Shown: positions 36,468 through 45,127, numbered from the stretch's first letter. The stretch is DNA of 64,000 nt from an uncultured Verrucomicrobiota bacterium (GCA_903898675.1 CAIUGM010000006.1:1-64000); one strand, 5' to 3'. Numbers and translations: made by a program. The notes: generated by a model not told the origin, from the letters alone.

Positions 36468-37376
36468 ATGGCTACCCCAAAATCACGGCTGGGTCGCGGA
36501 CTCGGCTCACTGATCAGCAGCGGCACCACCCCGCCGAAAACCACGGCGCCAGTGGCGCTCGCGCCGGCACCCGTCGCGGTCGCCGACGGTCTGCCGGGTT
36601 ACCGGGAAGTCGCGGTCCATCTGGTCGAGCCGAACCCCTATCAACCGCGCAAGGAGTTTTCCCCCGAGGCGCTCACCGAGCTGGTGGAGAGCATCCGCGC
36701 CGAGGGCCTGTTGCAACCGATCGTGGTCCGGCCGGTGGGCGACCGCTTCCAGCTCATCGCGGGCGAGCGCCGCTGGCGCGCCTTTCAGCAACTGAAGCTC
36801 AAGGCGATTCCCGCGCGGATCATGACGTCCAGCGACGCGTCGTCCGCGTCCCTGGCCCTGATCGAGAATTTACAGCGCGCCGACCTGAACCCCCTCGAGG
36901 AGGCGCACGGCTACGCCAGCCTCATCCGCGATTTCGACCTGACGCAGGAAGCCGCGGCCCAGCGCGTCGGCAAGGGCCGCGCCACGGTCGCTAATTCCCT
37001 GCGGTTGCTCGGCCTCGAGGCGGAGCTGCAAGGCTACATCGGAAAGGGGATGCTCAGCGTCGGCCATGCGAAGGTGCTGCTTGGCGTCGAGAACTCGGCG
37101 GAGCGCCTCGTCCTGGCCCGGCGAACCATGGAGCAGGGCTTGAGTGTGCGGGCGCTGGAGGAACTCCTGCAGCACCACGCCGGCGGCGCCGGCAAGAAGC
37201 GCAAGATGCCCGCCGCCACGGCGACGGCCCTGTCCGATATTGAGAAAAAGCTGACCTCCCACCTGGGCGCGCGGAGCACCCTGAAGCATTCCCCCAAGCG
37301 CGGCCGTATCATCATCGAATACCAAGGCAACGAGGACCTGTCGCGCGTGCTGGAGAAGATGGGCCTGAGGCTTTGA
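36468..37376 (+). CDS. parB: Chromosome-partitioning protein ParB/Spo0J
   Basis: 302 residues from ATG 36468 (MATPKSRLGRGLGSLI, the usual ParB start with LGRGL). The CTP-binding ParB domain has PYQPRKEFSPEALTELVESI, IVVRPVGDRFQLIAGERRWRA (GERR motif) and LIENLQRADLNPLEEAHGY. It is followed by a helix-turn-helix (TQEAAAQRVGKGRATVANSLRLL) and a basic C-terminal dimerisation tail. It binds parS and loads SMC. No parA/soj gene is next to it in the window, and I did not find an obvious parS (TGTTTCACGTGAAACA-like) site. Confidence 0.93.
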   Translation: MATPKSRLGRGLGSLISSGTTPPKTTAPVALAPAPVAVADGLPGYREVAVHLVEPNPYQPRKEFSPEALTELVESIRAEGLLQPIVVRPVGDRFQLIAGERRWRAFQQLKLKAIPARIMTSSDASSASLALIENLQRADLNPLEEAHGYASLIRDFDLTQEAAAQRVGKGRATVANSLRLLGLEAELQGYIGKGMLSVGHAKVLLGVENSAERLVLARRTMEQGLSVRALEELLQHHAGGAGKKRKMPAATATALSDIEKKLTSHLGARSTLKHSPKRGRIIIEYQGNEDLSRVLEKMGLRL

Positions 37377-37394
37377 GAGAGAGTGACCGGAGTC

Positions 37395-37580
37395 TTTGAA
37401 CCACAGAGACACGGAGGCACAGAGGACCGACCGACTGCGGATTTTTGCTCCAAGTCAGCCAAGGCAACCGAGTTGAGGCGTCACCGGGCTCCAACTTCAT
37501 CGGATATCGCAAGGTTCACACCAATCCACCCTGTTTCTTTAGTTTCCCTCTTTCTGTGTCTCTGTGCTTCTGTGGTGAAA
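37395..37580. repeat. Inverted-repeat element, ACCACAGAGACACGG family
   Basis: The left arm TTTGAACCACAGAGACACGG (continuing AGGCACAGAG) and the right arm CTGTGTCTCTGTGCTTCTGT (continuing GGTGAAA) are complementary with a few mismatches, around about 125 bases. It lies between parB and secG. Confidence 0.7.
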
Positions 37581-37646
37581 TCAGCTCAGACCGGGTCAGA
37601 ACTAGGTTTGACAAAGCTGGTCTGACTACGTTGCTTTCCACTCTTT

Positions 37647-38015
37647 ATGACCCTGATCATCTACCTTTTGACGGCCATCCTGTTGTTCACTTCCGTGTTC
37701 CTGATCTTCGTCGTGCTCATGCAGCGCGCCAAGACTGACGGCGGCATCGGTGCGGCCATGGGCGGCGGCAGCATGGAATCCACCTTCGGCGCCGAGACCG
37801 GCAACGTGCTCAGCAAGGCGACCATTAACGCCGCGGTCATCTTCTTCGTGGTGAGCTTCCTCCTGTACCTCTCCCACATCTACCAGTCCAAGCACCATGA
37901 GACGGGCGACAACCGCCTGCCGACCGTGGTGGCTCCGGCCGCGACGAGTGCGCCAGCCGCCACGACCCCGGCTCCGCTGACCACGCAGCCCGCCCCGGGT
38001 GAGCCCAAGAAGTAA
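37647..38015 (+). CDS. secG: Preprotein translocase subunit SecG
   Basis: 122 residues: two transmembrane helices (about 3-25 and 58-78) joined by the conserved loop VVLMQRAKTDGGIGAAMGGGSMESTFG, followed by TGNVLSKAT. The C-terminal 40 residues are a Pro/Ala/Thr-rich tail. It is the small inner-membrane subunit of SecYEG. A TTGACA hexamer at about 37612 could be a -35 box, but no good -10 was seen. Followed 7 bases later by a strong terminator hairpin that overlaps the next gene. Confidence 0.92.
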   Translation: MTLIIYLLTAILLFTSVFLIFVVLMQRAKTDGGIGAAMGGGSMESTFGAETGNVLSKATINAAVIFFVVSFLLYLSHIYQSKHHETGDNRLPTVVAPAATSAPAATTPAPLTTQPAPGEPKK

Positions 38016-38022
38016 ACTTTCC

Positions 38023-38048
38023 AGCCCGGTGTTTTACCGGGCTTTTTT
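38023..38048 (+). terminator. Rho-independent terminator of secG
   Basis: Perfect 8-bp stem AGCCCGGT/ACCGGGCT with loop GTTTT and a following T6 tract. The right stem and T-run also encode the first residues of the next gene's signal peptide. Confidence 0.8.
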
Positions 38049-38895
38049 CTGCCTGCTGGCGGTGGCCCTGCGGCTGGACCTGACGGCTCAGGCCACGGGT
38101 TACCGGCCGGCCGCCAACTACGCGGCCGGCGGCAAGGCCGACCAGGCCAAGGGCGCGCAGATCCTCGAGACCTTCCGCCGCGCCGGCATCGCCGGCAGCT
38201 ACTGGCTCTCCGTCGAACTCCGGATCATGCCGCACCAGGGCGCCGAACGCACCGTGAGCGGCGAGTTGTTTGGCACCCGGAACGAGCAGGGGCCGCTTTC
38301 GCGCCTGATCCTCGCCGGGCCGGCCGGAGCGCGGTCGTGGCTCATCCAAGGCGGACCGCAACCGGCACTCTGGCTGACGGATGGCACCGCCGCTGACCCG
38401 GTGACCCGGCCGGTTGCAGACGACAAGCTGCTGGCTCCAATCGACGGCAGCCAGGGCACGGACCTGACGCCGTTCGACCTGCAGATGCCTTTTCTCTACT
38501 GGACGGACTTTGTGTATGAGGGCCTCGCGCGCGTGCGCGGGCGCCCGGCGGACAGCTTTGTGCTTTATCCACCGGCGGACCTGGCCGCCCGGCAGCCCAG
38601 CCTGACGGGCGTGCGGGTTTTTATCGACACGCAGTTCCAGGCCCTCGTGCAGGCCGAGTTGCTCGGGGCCAAGGGTGTAGCGGAAAAAACCATCTCCATC
38701 CTCGACCTGAAGAAAGTGGGGGACCAGTGGATCGTGCAGTCGATCGACCTCCGCAACAACCTCACGCGTGACAAGACCCGCTTCACGGTGAAGGCCGCCG
38801 CTTTGAACCTAGACCTGCCGGCCGCGGTGTTCGACCCGGCGCAACTTGCCACGGCCCCGGCGCCGGTGCCGGCGGAGAAGATCCAGCATTTCTGA
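38029..38895 (+). CDS. Exported LolA-like/outer-membrane lipoprotein-sorting family protein
   Basis: About 288 residues from GTG 38029 (the track start at 37999 overlaps secG and adds 10 residues). Begins with a signal peptide encoded partly by the secG terminator (VFYRAFFCLLAVALRLDLTAQA). The mature protein has beta-rich segments in LolA-like order: GSYWLSVELRIMP, SGELFGTRNEQGPLSRLIL, WLIQGGPQPALWLTD, DLTPFDLQMPFLYWTDFVYEGL, then VRVFIDTQFQALVQAELLGAKGVAEKTISILDLKKVGDQWIVQSIDLRN in pieces. The last stretch resembles outer-membrane lipoprotein-sorting proteins. Probably periplasmic; the role is inferred. Expression depends on reading through the terminator or on its own promoter. Confidence 0.7.
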   Translation: MFYRAFFCLLAVALRLDLTAQATGYRPAANYAAGGKADQAKGAQILETFRRAGIAGSYWLSVELRIMPHQGAERTVSGELFGTRNEQGPLSRLILAGPAGARSWLIQGGPQPALWLTDGTAADPVTRPVADDKLLAPIDGSQGTDLTPFDLQMPFLYWTDFVYEGLARVRGRPADSFVLYPPADLAARQPSLTGVRVFIDTQFQALVQAELLGAKGVAEKTISILDLKKVGDQWIVQSIDLRNNLTRDKTRFTVKAAALNLDLPAAVFDPAQLATAPAPVPAEKIQHF

Positions 38896-38919
38896 TTGCC
38901 GGAGCCAATCCAGGGCGAG

Positions 38920-39073
38920 TGACCACGGATTACACGGATGATCACTGATGGATGCACTCCGCAGGAAGCTCTAAACCGGGCGCGACCCGGAATCCGCAGA
39001 TTCGACCCGCGATCCGTTGCGGTTTGTTTCTCTTCCGGAATATTCGTGTCCATTCGTGTAATTCGTGGTTAAG
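38920..39073. repeat. Inverted-repeat element, ACCACGGATTACACGG family
   Basis: The left arm TGACCACGGATTACACGGAT and the right arm ATTCGTGTAATTCGTGGTTA are complementary with few mismatches, about 110 bases apart. It spans from 25 bases after the previous stop to 12 bases before the next ATG. Confidence 0.65.
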
Positions 39074-39084
39074 AAAACTGACTT

Positions 39085-39459
39085 ATGCCCGATAAGATCG
39101 CCCGCCCGTTTCCGCTCACGCTGGAGCTCGAGTTTCTCGACCGCCTGAGCGAACCCGTGCGCGAGGGGCGGGCCAAGTCGGTGAGCGACATCATCCGCAC
39201 CGCGCTTGAGAATTACGACCTCGCCAACGTCGTGGTCATGCACCCGCTGCAGGTGCAGATCTCGGTCCGCCTGCCGGCCGAGATCCGGAAAAACCTGCGC
39301 AAGGTTTCCCGCAGCAAGCACACCAGCATCGGCCAGCTGGTCCGGGCGGCCGTGGAGGCCTACCTGCCGCGACTGGAGACCGCTCCCGCCGCGGCCAAGA
39401 CCGCGGTGGTCGGCCAGAAACGGAAGCCGCTCAAGCGGAAGCGCGCCCGGAAGCGATAG
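39085..39459 (+). CDS. Tandem ribbon-helix-helix DNA-binding protein
   Basis: 124 residues with two copies of an RHH-like unit. The first is [20 protein letters not shown] then [16 protein letters not shown] (about residues 9-45). The second is [20 protein letters not shown] then [16 protein letters not shown] (about 53-92). The tail (about 105-124) is strongly basic ([14 protein letters not shown]). A tandem RHH in one chain could bind as a pseudo-dimer. No toxin or partner gene sits beside it. The direct target is unknown; a repressor or nucleoid-associated role is possible. Confidence 0.7.
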   Translation: MPDKIARPFPLTLELEFLDRLSEPVREGRAKSVSDIIRTALENYDLANVVVMHPLQVQISVRLPAEIRKNLRKVSRSKHTSIGQLVRAAVEAYLPRLETAPAAAKTAVVGQKRKPLKRKRARKR

Positions 39460-39644
39460 GGGCCGTGCCCGCACCGTCCCGGCGCAGGCGAAGGCGTTTG
39501 AGGGCAATCGCCCCCACCAGGATCGTGTCCTTCGCGGTTACTGACTTCTGCGCCAACTGTACCGGTCATTATGACAAACGCCTCCCGGCGACCCCAAGCC
39601 GCAAGCTTGCCTTCGGAAACCGCCGCCCCTTATTTCTGCCCGGA

Positions 39645-40835
39645 ATGAGCACACCGCATCCGCTGTCTGTCTGGGCCCGAAACGTCTCGCCGTCGCCAAC
39701 CCTGGCCATTGATGCCAAGGCCAAGGCCATGCTGGCCGCCGGCGAGGACGTCTGCAGCTTCGCCGCGGGCGAGCCGGACTTCGACACGCCGCAGTTCATC
39801 AAGGACGCCGCCATCGCCGCGCTGCAGTCCGGCAAGACGAAGTACGCGCCGACCCCCGGCATCGAGCCGCTCCGCGTCGCCGTTGTGGAGCGTTATGCGG
39901 CGGAATACGGCTACAAGCTGACCCCGGCCCAGGTGGTCGTGTCCCCCGGCGGGAAGTTTTCGTGCTACCTTGGCATCCTCGCCGTCTGCAATCCCGGCGA
40001 CGAGGTCATCATCCCCGCGCCCTACTGGGTCAGCTATCCCGAGATGGTGAAGCTGGCCGGGGCCGTGCCGAAGTTTGTCCTCTGCGACGACCGGGCCGGC
40101 TTCAAGCTCACGCCGGCCCAGCTCGAGGCCGCCATCACGCCGAAGACCAAGCTGCTGGTCCTCTGCAGCCCGTCGAATCCCAGCGGCGCCGTCTACACCC
40201 GCGCCGAGCTCGCCGCGATCGCGGAGCTCTGCGTGCGCCACAATCTCTACGTCCTCTCCGACGAGATGTACGAGCACCTGATCTATGACGGCAACCAACC
40301 GGTGAATTTCGCCATGCTGGGCGCCGAGGTGGAGCAACGCACGATCACCGTCGCGGGATTTTCCAAGACCTACTCCATGACCGGCTGGCGGCTCGGCACG
40401 CTGGTCGCGCCCGCGCCCATCGCCAAGGCCTGCGCGGAGCTGCAGAGCCAGATGTCATCCAACGCCACGACCTTTGCCCAGTACGGCGCGCTCGCGGCTC
40501 TCAAGGAAAAAGCCAAGGCGGTTGCGGCGCTCGCGGAAATGAAGACGGCCTTTGACCGCCGCCGGAAGTTCCTGCACGCCGAGCTGAACAAGATCCCCGG
40601 GGTCAGCTGCCTGCTCGCCGGCGGGGCATTCTACCTCTTTCCGAATATCTCCAGCTTCGGGCTCAAGGACGTTGAGTTCTGCGCCAAGCTGCTCGAGCAG
40701 GAGAAGGTCGCCGCGGTCCCCGGCTCGGCCTTCGGCGCCGAGGGTTACCTCCGGCTGAGCTACGCCACGAGCGACGAGATCATCGCGAAGGGCGTCGCCC
40801 GCCTGGCGCACTTCTGCGCCGGGTTGAAAAAGTAG
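39645..40835 (+). CDS. Class I PLP-dependent aminotransferase (aspartate aminotransferase type)
   Basis: 396 residues from ATG 39645. Fold type I markers: [45 protein letters not shown] (most homologues have GGKQ), [10 protein letters not shown]-like [28 protein letters not shown], the PLP lysine in [16 protein letters not shown], and substrate arginine in YLRLSYATS. These fit the Asp/prephenate aminotransferase subgroup. It transfers amino groups between aspartate and 2-oxoglutarate or between prephenate and an amino donor. No neighbour narrows this choice. Confidence 0.9.
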   Translation: MSTPHPLSVWARNVSPSPTLAIDAKAKAMLAAGEDVCSFAAGEPDFDTPQFIKDAAIAALQSGKTKYAPTPGIEPLRVAVVERYAAEYGYKLTPAQVVVSPGGKFSCYLGILAVCNPGDEVIIPAPYWVSYPEMVKLAGAVPKFVLCDDRAGFKLTPAQLEAAITPKTKLLVLCSPSNPSGAVYTRAELAAIAELCVRHNLYVLSDEMYEHLIYDGNQPVNFAMLGAEVEQRTITVAGFSKTYSMTGWRLGTLVAPAPIAKACAELQSQMSSNATTFAQYGALAALKEKAKAVAALAEMKTAFDRRRKFLHAELNKIPGVSCLLAGGAFYLFPNISSFGLKDVEFCAKLLEQEKVAAVPGSAFGAEGYLRLSYATSDEIIAKGVARLAHFCAGLKK

Positions 40836-40854
40836 CGTGCAGTACGGATTGGTT

Positions 40855-40880
40855 TACCACAGAGACACGGAGACACGGAA
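40855..40880. repeat. Half element, ACCACAGAGACACGG family
   Basis: TTACCACAGAGACACGGAGA (continuing CACGG) matches the left arm of the 37395 element. I see no clear right arm before the next start at 40950. Confidence 0.5.
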
Positions 40881-40949
40881 TTGAATCCGGATTCCGGGAC
40901 CTTACGAATCTGTGCGAAACCAACCCCGGGCTGGCGCGTCTAGCAGGGG

Positions 40950-41723
40950 ATGAAGCGGCTGCTCCATGTTTTGTTCCTGCTGGCCCTGGCCGGTACCGCG
41001 CCGGCCGAGCTGGTCCGGCGGGAGTGGGTGGTTGATGGCGTCAAGCGGGAGGCACTGGTCAGCATCCCCGCCAACACCGGGTCGGAGCTGCCGGTGGTCT
41101 TCGCCTTTCACGGCCATGGCGGCACGATGCGACAGGCCTCGCGCAGCTTTCCGATCCACGAACTCTGGCCACAGGCGATTGTCGTCTACCCGCAGGGTTT
41201 GCCCACCGTCAGCCAACTGGTCGACAAGGCCGGGGAAAAAGCCGGCTGGCAGGGCACCGCCGGCGCGCAGGGCGACCGGGACTTGAAGTTCTTCGACGCC
41301 ATGCTCGCAACGCTGCGCGCGGAATACCACGTCGATGCGAGACGCATCTATGCCACCGGGCATTCCAACGGCGGACTGTTCACCTACCTGCTGTGGGCGG
41401 AGCGCGGCGATACTTTTGCCGCGTTCGCCCCGTCGGCCGCATTGCTCGCGCGGGGTTACCAGAAATTCACCCCGAAGCCGGTGCTGCACCTCGGCAGCCC
41501 GGACGACCCGCTCGTCAAGTTTGCGTGGCAGGCGCGGATGATCGACTACGTCCTCAAGCTCAACGGCTGCGGCCCGCGCCAGCCCAACGCCACCGGGTAC
41601 ACCTCGTATCCGTCAAGCAAAGGCGCCGAGGTCGCCACCTTCCTGCACCCCGGCGGCCACCGCTATCCGCCCGAGGGCGCCGGGTTGGTCGTTAAGTTTT
41701 TCCAGGCGCACGCGCAGCCGTGA
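40950..41723 (+). CDS. Secreted esterase, LpqC/PHB-depolymerase-like alpha/beta-hydrolase
   Basis: 257 residues. Signal peptide LLHVLFLLALAGTAPA. Markers of the COG3509/LpqC group: VVFAFHGHGGTM (oxyanion hole), IVVYPQGLPT, GWQGTAGAQGDRDLKFFDAML, nucleophile GHSNGGLFTYLL, and the histidine in HPGGHRYP near the C-terminus. Family members hydrolyse feruloyl or acetyl esters or polyhydroxyalkanoates; given the neighbouring glycosidases, a carbohydrate esterase acting on plant material is a reasonable guess. A GGGG run lies directly before the ATG. Confidence 0.85.
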   Translation: MKRLLHVLFLLALAGTAPAELVRREWVVDGVKREALVSIPANTGSELPVVFAFHGHGGTMRQASRSFPIHELWPQAIVVYPQGLPTVSQLVDKAGEKAGWQGTAGAQGDRDLKFFDAMLATLRAEYHVDARRIYATGHSNGGLFTYLLWAERGDTFAAFAPSAALLARGYQKFTPKPVLHLGSPDDPLVKFAWQARMIDYVLKLNGCGPRQPNATGYTSYPSSKGAEVATFLHPGGHRYPPEGAGLVVKFFQAHAQP

Positions 41724-41739
41724 GCGGAGTAGCCGGGGT

Positions 41740-41764
41740 AGGGGCGCAGCGAGTCAGCGCCCCT
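41740..41764. repeat. Short hairpin, possible terminator
   Basis: AGGGGCGC/GCGCCCCT arms of 8 bp with a 9-base loop, 17 bases after the esterase stop. No T-run follows. Confidence 0.45.
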
Positions 41765-41880
41765 CCTAAGGGGTTCGGAGCTGCGGGTTAACTTTCAGTT
41801 CAACCCGTTCTCCTGACTGGACAGTGCTTGGATGGAGGTAGAGGTTTCAGGCGCATTCTCTACCCTTACCCCTGATCAGA

Positions 41881-43362
41881 ATGAAAAAGCTCCTTGTCAT
41901 CCTTGTCCTCGGCCTGCTTGCCGGCTCCGTCAATGCCGCAGATTTTTCCGGCACGTGGCGGATTGAACTGCCGCGCCGCGGTGGCGTCATGCTGCGCACC
42001 TACTTCGTGCTCCAGCAGAACGGCGCAACCCTCGACGGGAAGGTGGTGATCAACGACGGCGTGGACCTGCCGCTGCGCCGCGTCGAGCTGAAGGACAACG
42101 AGGCCGCGTTCAGCGTGGACTGGGGCACGCATTACCGCCTCCGCTTCGCGGGCGACCAGCTGGACGTCACCATCAGTTACGACGAGAAGAACCACGAGGA
42201 GGCCGTTGCGCGGCGCGCGCCGGAAGCCGACAGCCGGCCGCCGGCGGTCATCGCGTTGCCCGCCCTGGCTACCGTGCCGGCCAACGGCCTGGCCCTGACT
42301 CCGCCCATGGGCTGGAACAGCTGGAATCATTTCGGCGACAAGATCGACGACCAGATCGTGCGCGATGCGGCGGATGCCATGGTCAGCAGCGGCATGGCGG
42401 CGGCCGGCTACCAGTACGTCAACATGGACGATTGCTGGGAGGGCAGCCGCGACGCCCAGGGCAACATCGTGCCGAACACCAAGTTTCCCGACATGAAGGC
42501 GCTCGCGGATTACGTGCACGCGCGCGGCCTCAAGCTCGGCATCTATTCCTCGCCCGGTCCCCGGACCTGCGGCGGCTACCTCGGCAGCTACGGCCATGAG
42601 GAGCAGGATGCGAAAACTTACGCGGCGTGGGGCATCGATTATCTCAAGTACGACTGGTGCAGCGCGGGCCGCGTCTATCCCGATGCGCAGTTGCAGGCGG
42701 GTTACCAGAAGATGGGCGTCGCCCTGCAGCGCAGCGGCCGGCCGATCGTGTACAGCCTCTGCGAGTACGGCATGGGTGACGTCTGGAAATGGGGCCCGCA
42801 GGTCGGCGGCAATCTCTGGCGCACCACGGGTGACATCCAGGACAACTGGAAATCCATGGCCGAAATCGGCTTCAACCAGGGCCGCCTCGCCGCCTATGCC
42901 GCGCCCGGCCATTGGAACGATCCGGATATGCTGGAGATCGGCAACGGTGGGATGACCGCGACGGAATACCGGACGCATTTCAGCCTCTGGTGCCTGCTGG
43001 CCGCGCCGCTCATGGCCGGCAACGACCTGCGCCAGATGTCGCCGGAGACCCTCGCGATCCTGACCAACCGCGAGGTCATCGCGCTCGACCAGGATGTCCT
43101 CGGCAAACAGGCGGAGCGCATCCTGGGCCGCGCCGGCCTTGAGGTTTGGGTCAAACCGCTGCAGGACGGCGGCCGCGCCATCGGGGTATTCAATCGCACG
43201 GAAGCCGAGCAAGCGGCGAATTTTACCTGGGCCGAGTTCGGCCTGTCCGGTCAACCGAAGGCCGTGCGCGATCTTTGGACGCACTTGGACTTGGAACCGG
43301 CGGCGCTGGGATTTTCCGGCCAGGTGCCCGCGCATGGCGTCCTGCTGCTGCGGATCAAGTAG
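41881..43362 (+). CDS. GH27 alpha-galactosidase, secreted
   Basis: 493 residues with signal peptide LLVILVLGLLAGSVNA. An extra N-terminal beta domain of about 110 residues precedes the (beta/alpha)8 barrel. GH27 motifs: LTPPMGWNSWNHFG, GYQYVNMDDCWEG, GLKLGIYSSPGPRTC, nucleophile Asp258 in DYLKYDWC, acid/base Asp318 in TTGDIQDNW, and APGHWNDPDMLEIG. A short C-terminal beta domain ends the protein. It releases terminal alpha-galactose from galactomannans or raffinose sugars. The leader ends TACCCTTACCCCTGATCAGA just before ATG and shares an 11-mer with the GH13 gene. Confidence 0.92.
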   Translation: MKKLLVILVLGLLAGSVNAADFSGTWRIELPRRGGVMLRTYFVLQQNGATLDGKVVINDGVDLPLRRVELKDNEAAFSVDWGTHYRLRFAGDQLDVTISYDEKNHEEAVARRAPEADSRPPAVIALPALATVPANGLALTPPMGWNSWNHFGDKIDDQIVRDAADAMVSSGMAAAGYQYVNMDDCWEGSRDAQGNIVPNTKFPDMKALADYVHARGLKLGIYSSPGPRTCGGYLGSYGHEEQDAKTYAAWGIDYLKYDWCSAGRVYPDAQLQAGYQKMGVALQRSGRPIVYSLCEYGMGDVWKWGPQVGGNLWRTTGDIQDNWKSMAEIGFNQGRLAAYAAPGHWNDPDMLEIGNGGMTATEYRTHFSLWCLLAAPLMAGNDLRQMSPETLAILTNREVIALDQDVLGKQAERILGRAGLEVWVKPLQDGGRAIGVFNRTEAEQAANFTWAEFGLSGQPKAVRDLWTHLDLEPAALGFSGQVPAHGVLLLRIK

Positions 43363-43629
43363 CGGCTGAGCTGAGGGAACAACAATCCCACGGGCCTGGA
43401 GGCCTGGGGTTGCGGATCAAATCCTTCGCCCTGGGGCCGGCATTGAGCGGGCAGGGCAACACCCCATGGCGGATGCGGGTCGCCCGCGCTAGGATCGCGG
43501 CTTGAAACTCAGGCTAGGCACCCCAACCCGGGCACCGGCCTGCTGGCGTTACCCACCTTGATTCTCCGTGCCGGAACATTTCCGCGTTCGGGCGTACTCG
43601 AATAAGTGCACCAGAATTATTCCTACACC

Positions 43630-44628
43630 ATGAAACACACCCTGCGGTCCGTCTGCCTCTTCCTCCTGCTTGGCACCAGCCTCGCCCTCCATGCGCAGGA
43701 GCTATCCTTTCTGGGCGGCGTGCTGCCCAATACGCCGAACGAACGTTCCAGCTACACCTGGCAGGTCGACTATCGCCAGGATTTATACCGGAATTTCGCG
43801 GCCTCCATCTCGTACATCAACGAGGGGCATCTGCGGGCGCATCACCGTGACGGCACGGCGTTTCAGGTTTGGGCGCGGCTGCCGTTGTTCAAGGATCGCG
43901 TTGCGCTGTCAGCCGGCGTGGGCGGCTATTACTATTTCGATACACAGCCGCTGGCCAACGGCGACACGTTGAATGTCCACGGCACGGCGCCGATCTACAG
44001 TGCCTCCGCCACGGCCTATCTCTCGAACCGCTGGTTCGGGCGGATCCTGTACAACCGCATCAGCCCTTCGGGCCAGATCAAGGTCAGCACCGTGACCGCC
44101 GGCCTCGGCTTCTGGTTCGGGCAGGACAAAAAGCCGACCGCGGGAAAACTGGGCGATGCGCCGGAGGAATACTCCTACGTGACCGAGAACGAACTCACGG
44201 TCTTCGGCGGCCAGAGCGTCGTGAATACCTTCCTCAGCCAGAAGGCCCTCGCGTATGCGGGCGAGTACCGCCGCGGCCTGTTGCCCCACCTGGACTGGAC
44301 CGCGTCCGCGATCTACGAGGGCGATCCCACGATCATCCGGCGCAGTGGCGTCGCCACCCAGCTCTGGGCGGTCAACACCTTCTTCAACGAACGCATCTCG
44401 GTGGGCGCCGGCATCGGGCCGTACATCTATCTCGACCACAAGCATCCGCCGGACGCCAACCACCACTATCCCGCGTCGGTCGCCCCGCTCGCGTCGCTCA
44501 CGTTCTCGGTCAAGCTGACGGACCACTGGATCATGCGCCTGCTCTTCGATCGCGTGACCAGCAACTACAACCGCGATTCCGATATCTTTCTCGCCGGGCT
44601 GGGCTATCGCTGGCCGAACCGGGGCTAA
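43630..44628 (+). CDS. Predicted outer-membrane beta-barrel with internal duplication
   Basis: 332 residues from ATG 43630 (MKHTLRSVCLFLLLGTSLALHAQ), signal peptide included. The mature protein alternates polar and hydrophobic residues in strand-like runs and ends in aromatic/hydrophobic residues (LGYRWPNRG). Two halves look alike. The first starts LSFLGGVLPNT ... YTWQVDYRQDLYRNFAASISYINEG; the second starts LTVFGGQSVVNT ... LAYAGEYRRGLLPHLDWTASAIYEG. Each continues with a VGAGxGxYxYxD-like strand. No named family is certain. It follows the alpha-galactosidase by 267 bases in the same direction, so involvement in galactoside uptake or surface binding is only a guess. Confidence 0.65.
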   Translation: MKHTLRSVCLFLLLGTSLALHAQELSFLGGVLPNTPNERSSYTWQVDYRQDLYRNFAASISYINEGHLRAHHRDGTAFQVWARLPLFKDRVALSAGVGGYYYFDTQPLANGDTLNVHGTAPIYSASATAYLSNRWFGRILYNRISPSGQIKVSTVTAGLGFWFGQDKKPTAGKLGDAPEEYSYVTENELTVFGGQSVVNTFLSQKALAYAGEYRRGLLPHLDWTASAIYEGDPTIIRRSGVATQLWAVNTFFNERISVGAGIGPYIYLDHKHPPDANHHYPASVAPLASLTFSVKLTDHWIMRLLFDRVTSNYNRDSDIFLAGLGYRWPNRG

Positions 44629-44661
44629 ACGCTGCCTGCCACGCGGGCCAACAATACTGTA

Positions 44662-44717
44662 GCCGGGGTCGCTGACCCGGGCTGCGATACACCAGCACCG
44701 GGGTCAGCGACCCCGGC
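44662..44717. repeat. Inverted repeat GCCGGGGTCGCTGACCC
   Basis: Arms at 44662-44680 and 44698-44717 (CCGGGGTCAGCGACCCCGGC) pair over 18-19 bases around a 17-base loop. It sits between the convergent barrel and ACP genes, where it may end both transcripts. Confidence 0.75.
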
Positions 44718-44768
44718 TGCAATCTGCGCTTACGCCGTGCGGGTGGACCCACCCGAATGTGCGCTAAC

Positions 44769-45080
44769 TTAGGCGGCCGCCGAATCAGGCAGACCGCTGC
44801 GACCCGGCTGCGTACGGGCCCGGATATAATCCGCCAGGCTGGCGATACTGGCGAGCGCCTGGTGCGACTCCTCCCGGGTCCCGATGACGATGCCAAATTC
44901 CTCCTCGACGCTCATGGCGAGCTCGAGTGCGTCCAAGGAATCGAGGCCGAGACCGCCGCCGATGAGCGGCGCGTCATCGGAAATTGTATCCGGTTCGAGG
45001 ATGTCGAGTCGGAACTGATCGGCGACGAGCTGCTTCAGCTGGGAAGGCAGCGAGTCGTGGTCAATGCGGTGGTTTTGCAC
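44769..45080 (-). CDS. Acyl carrier protein-like
   Basis: 103 residues from GTG 45078-45080 (VQNHRIDHDSLPSQLKQLVADQF); the track start at 45173 overlaps the previous gene and lacks family similarity. The phosphopantetheine serine lies in GGLGLDSLDALELAMSVEEEFGI, and flanking helices match small ACPs. A C-terminal extension after about residue 80 is Ser/Arg-rich. It carries acyl chains on phosphopantetheine. No fatty-acid or polyketide gene is nearby; the preceding genes encode a YkgJ Cys-cluster protein and a coiled-coil protein, so its acyl partner is unknown. Confidence 0.82.
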   Translation of the reverse strand: MQNHRIDHDSLPSQLKQLVADQFRLDILEPDTISDDAPLIGGGLGLDSLDALELAMSVEEEFGIVIGTREESHQALASIASLADYIRARTQPGRSGLPDSAAA

Positions 45081-45127
45081 TCCCCGAGCATAGCGGCAAA
45101 AAAGCGCCGGCGATATGGGGCGAATGC

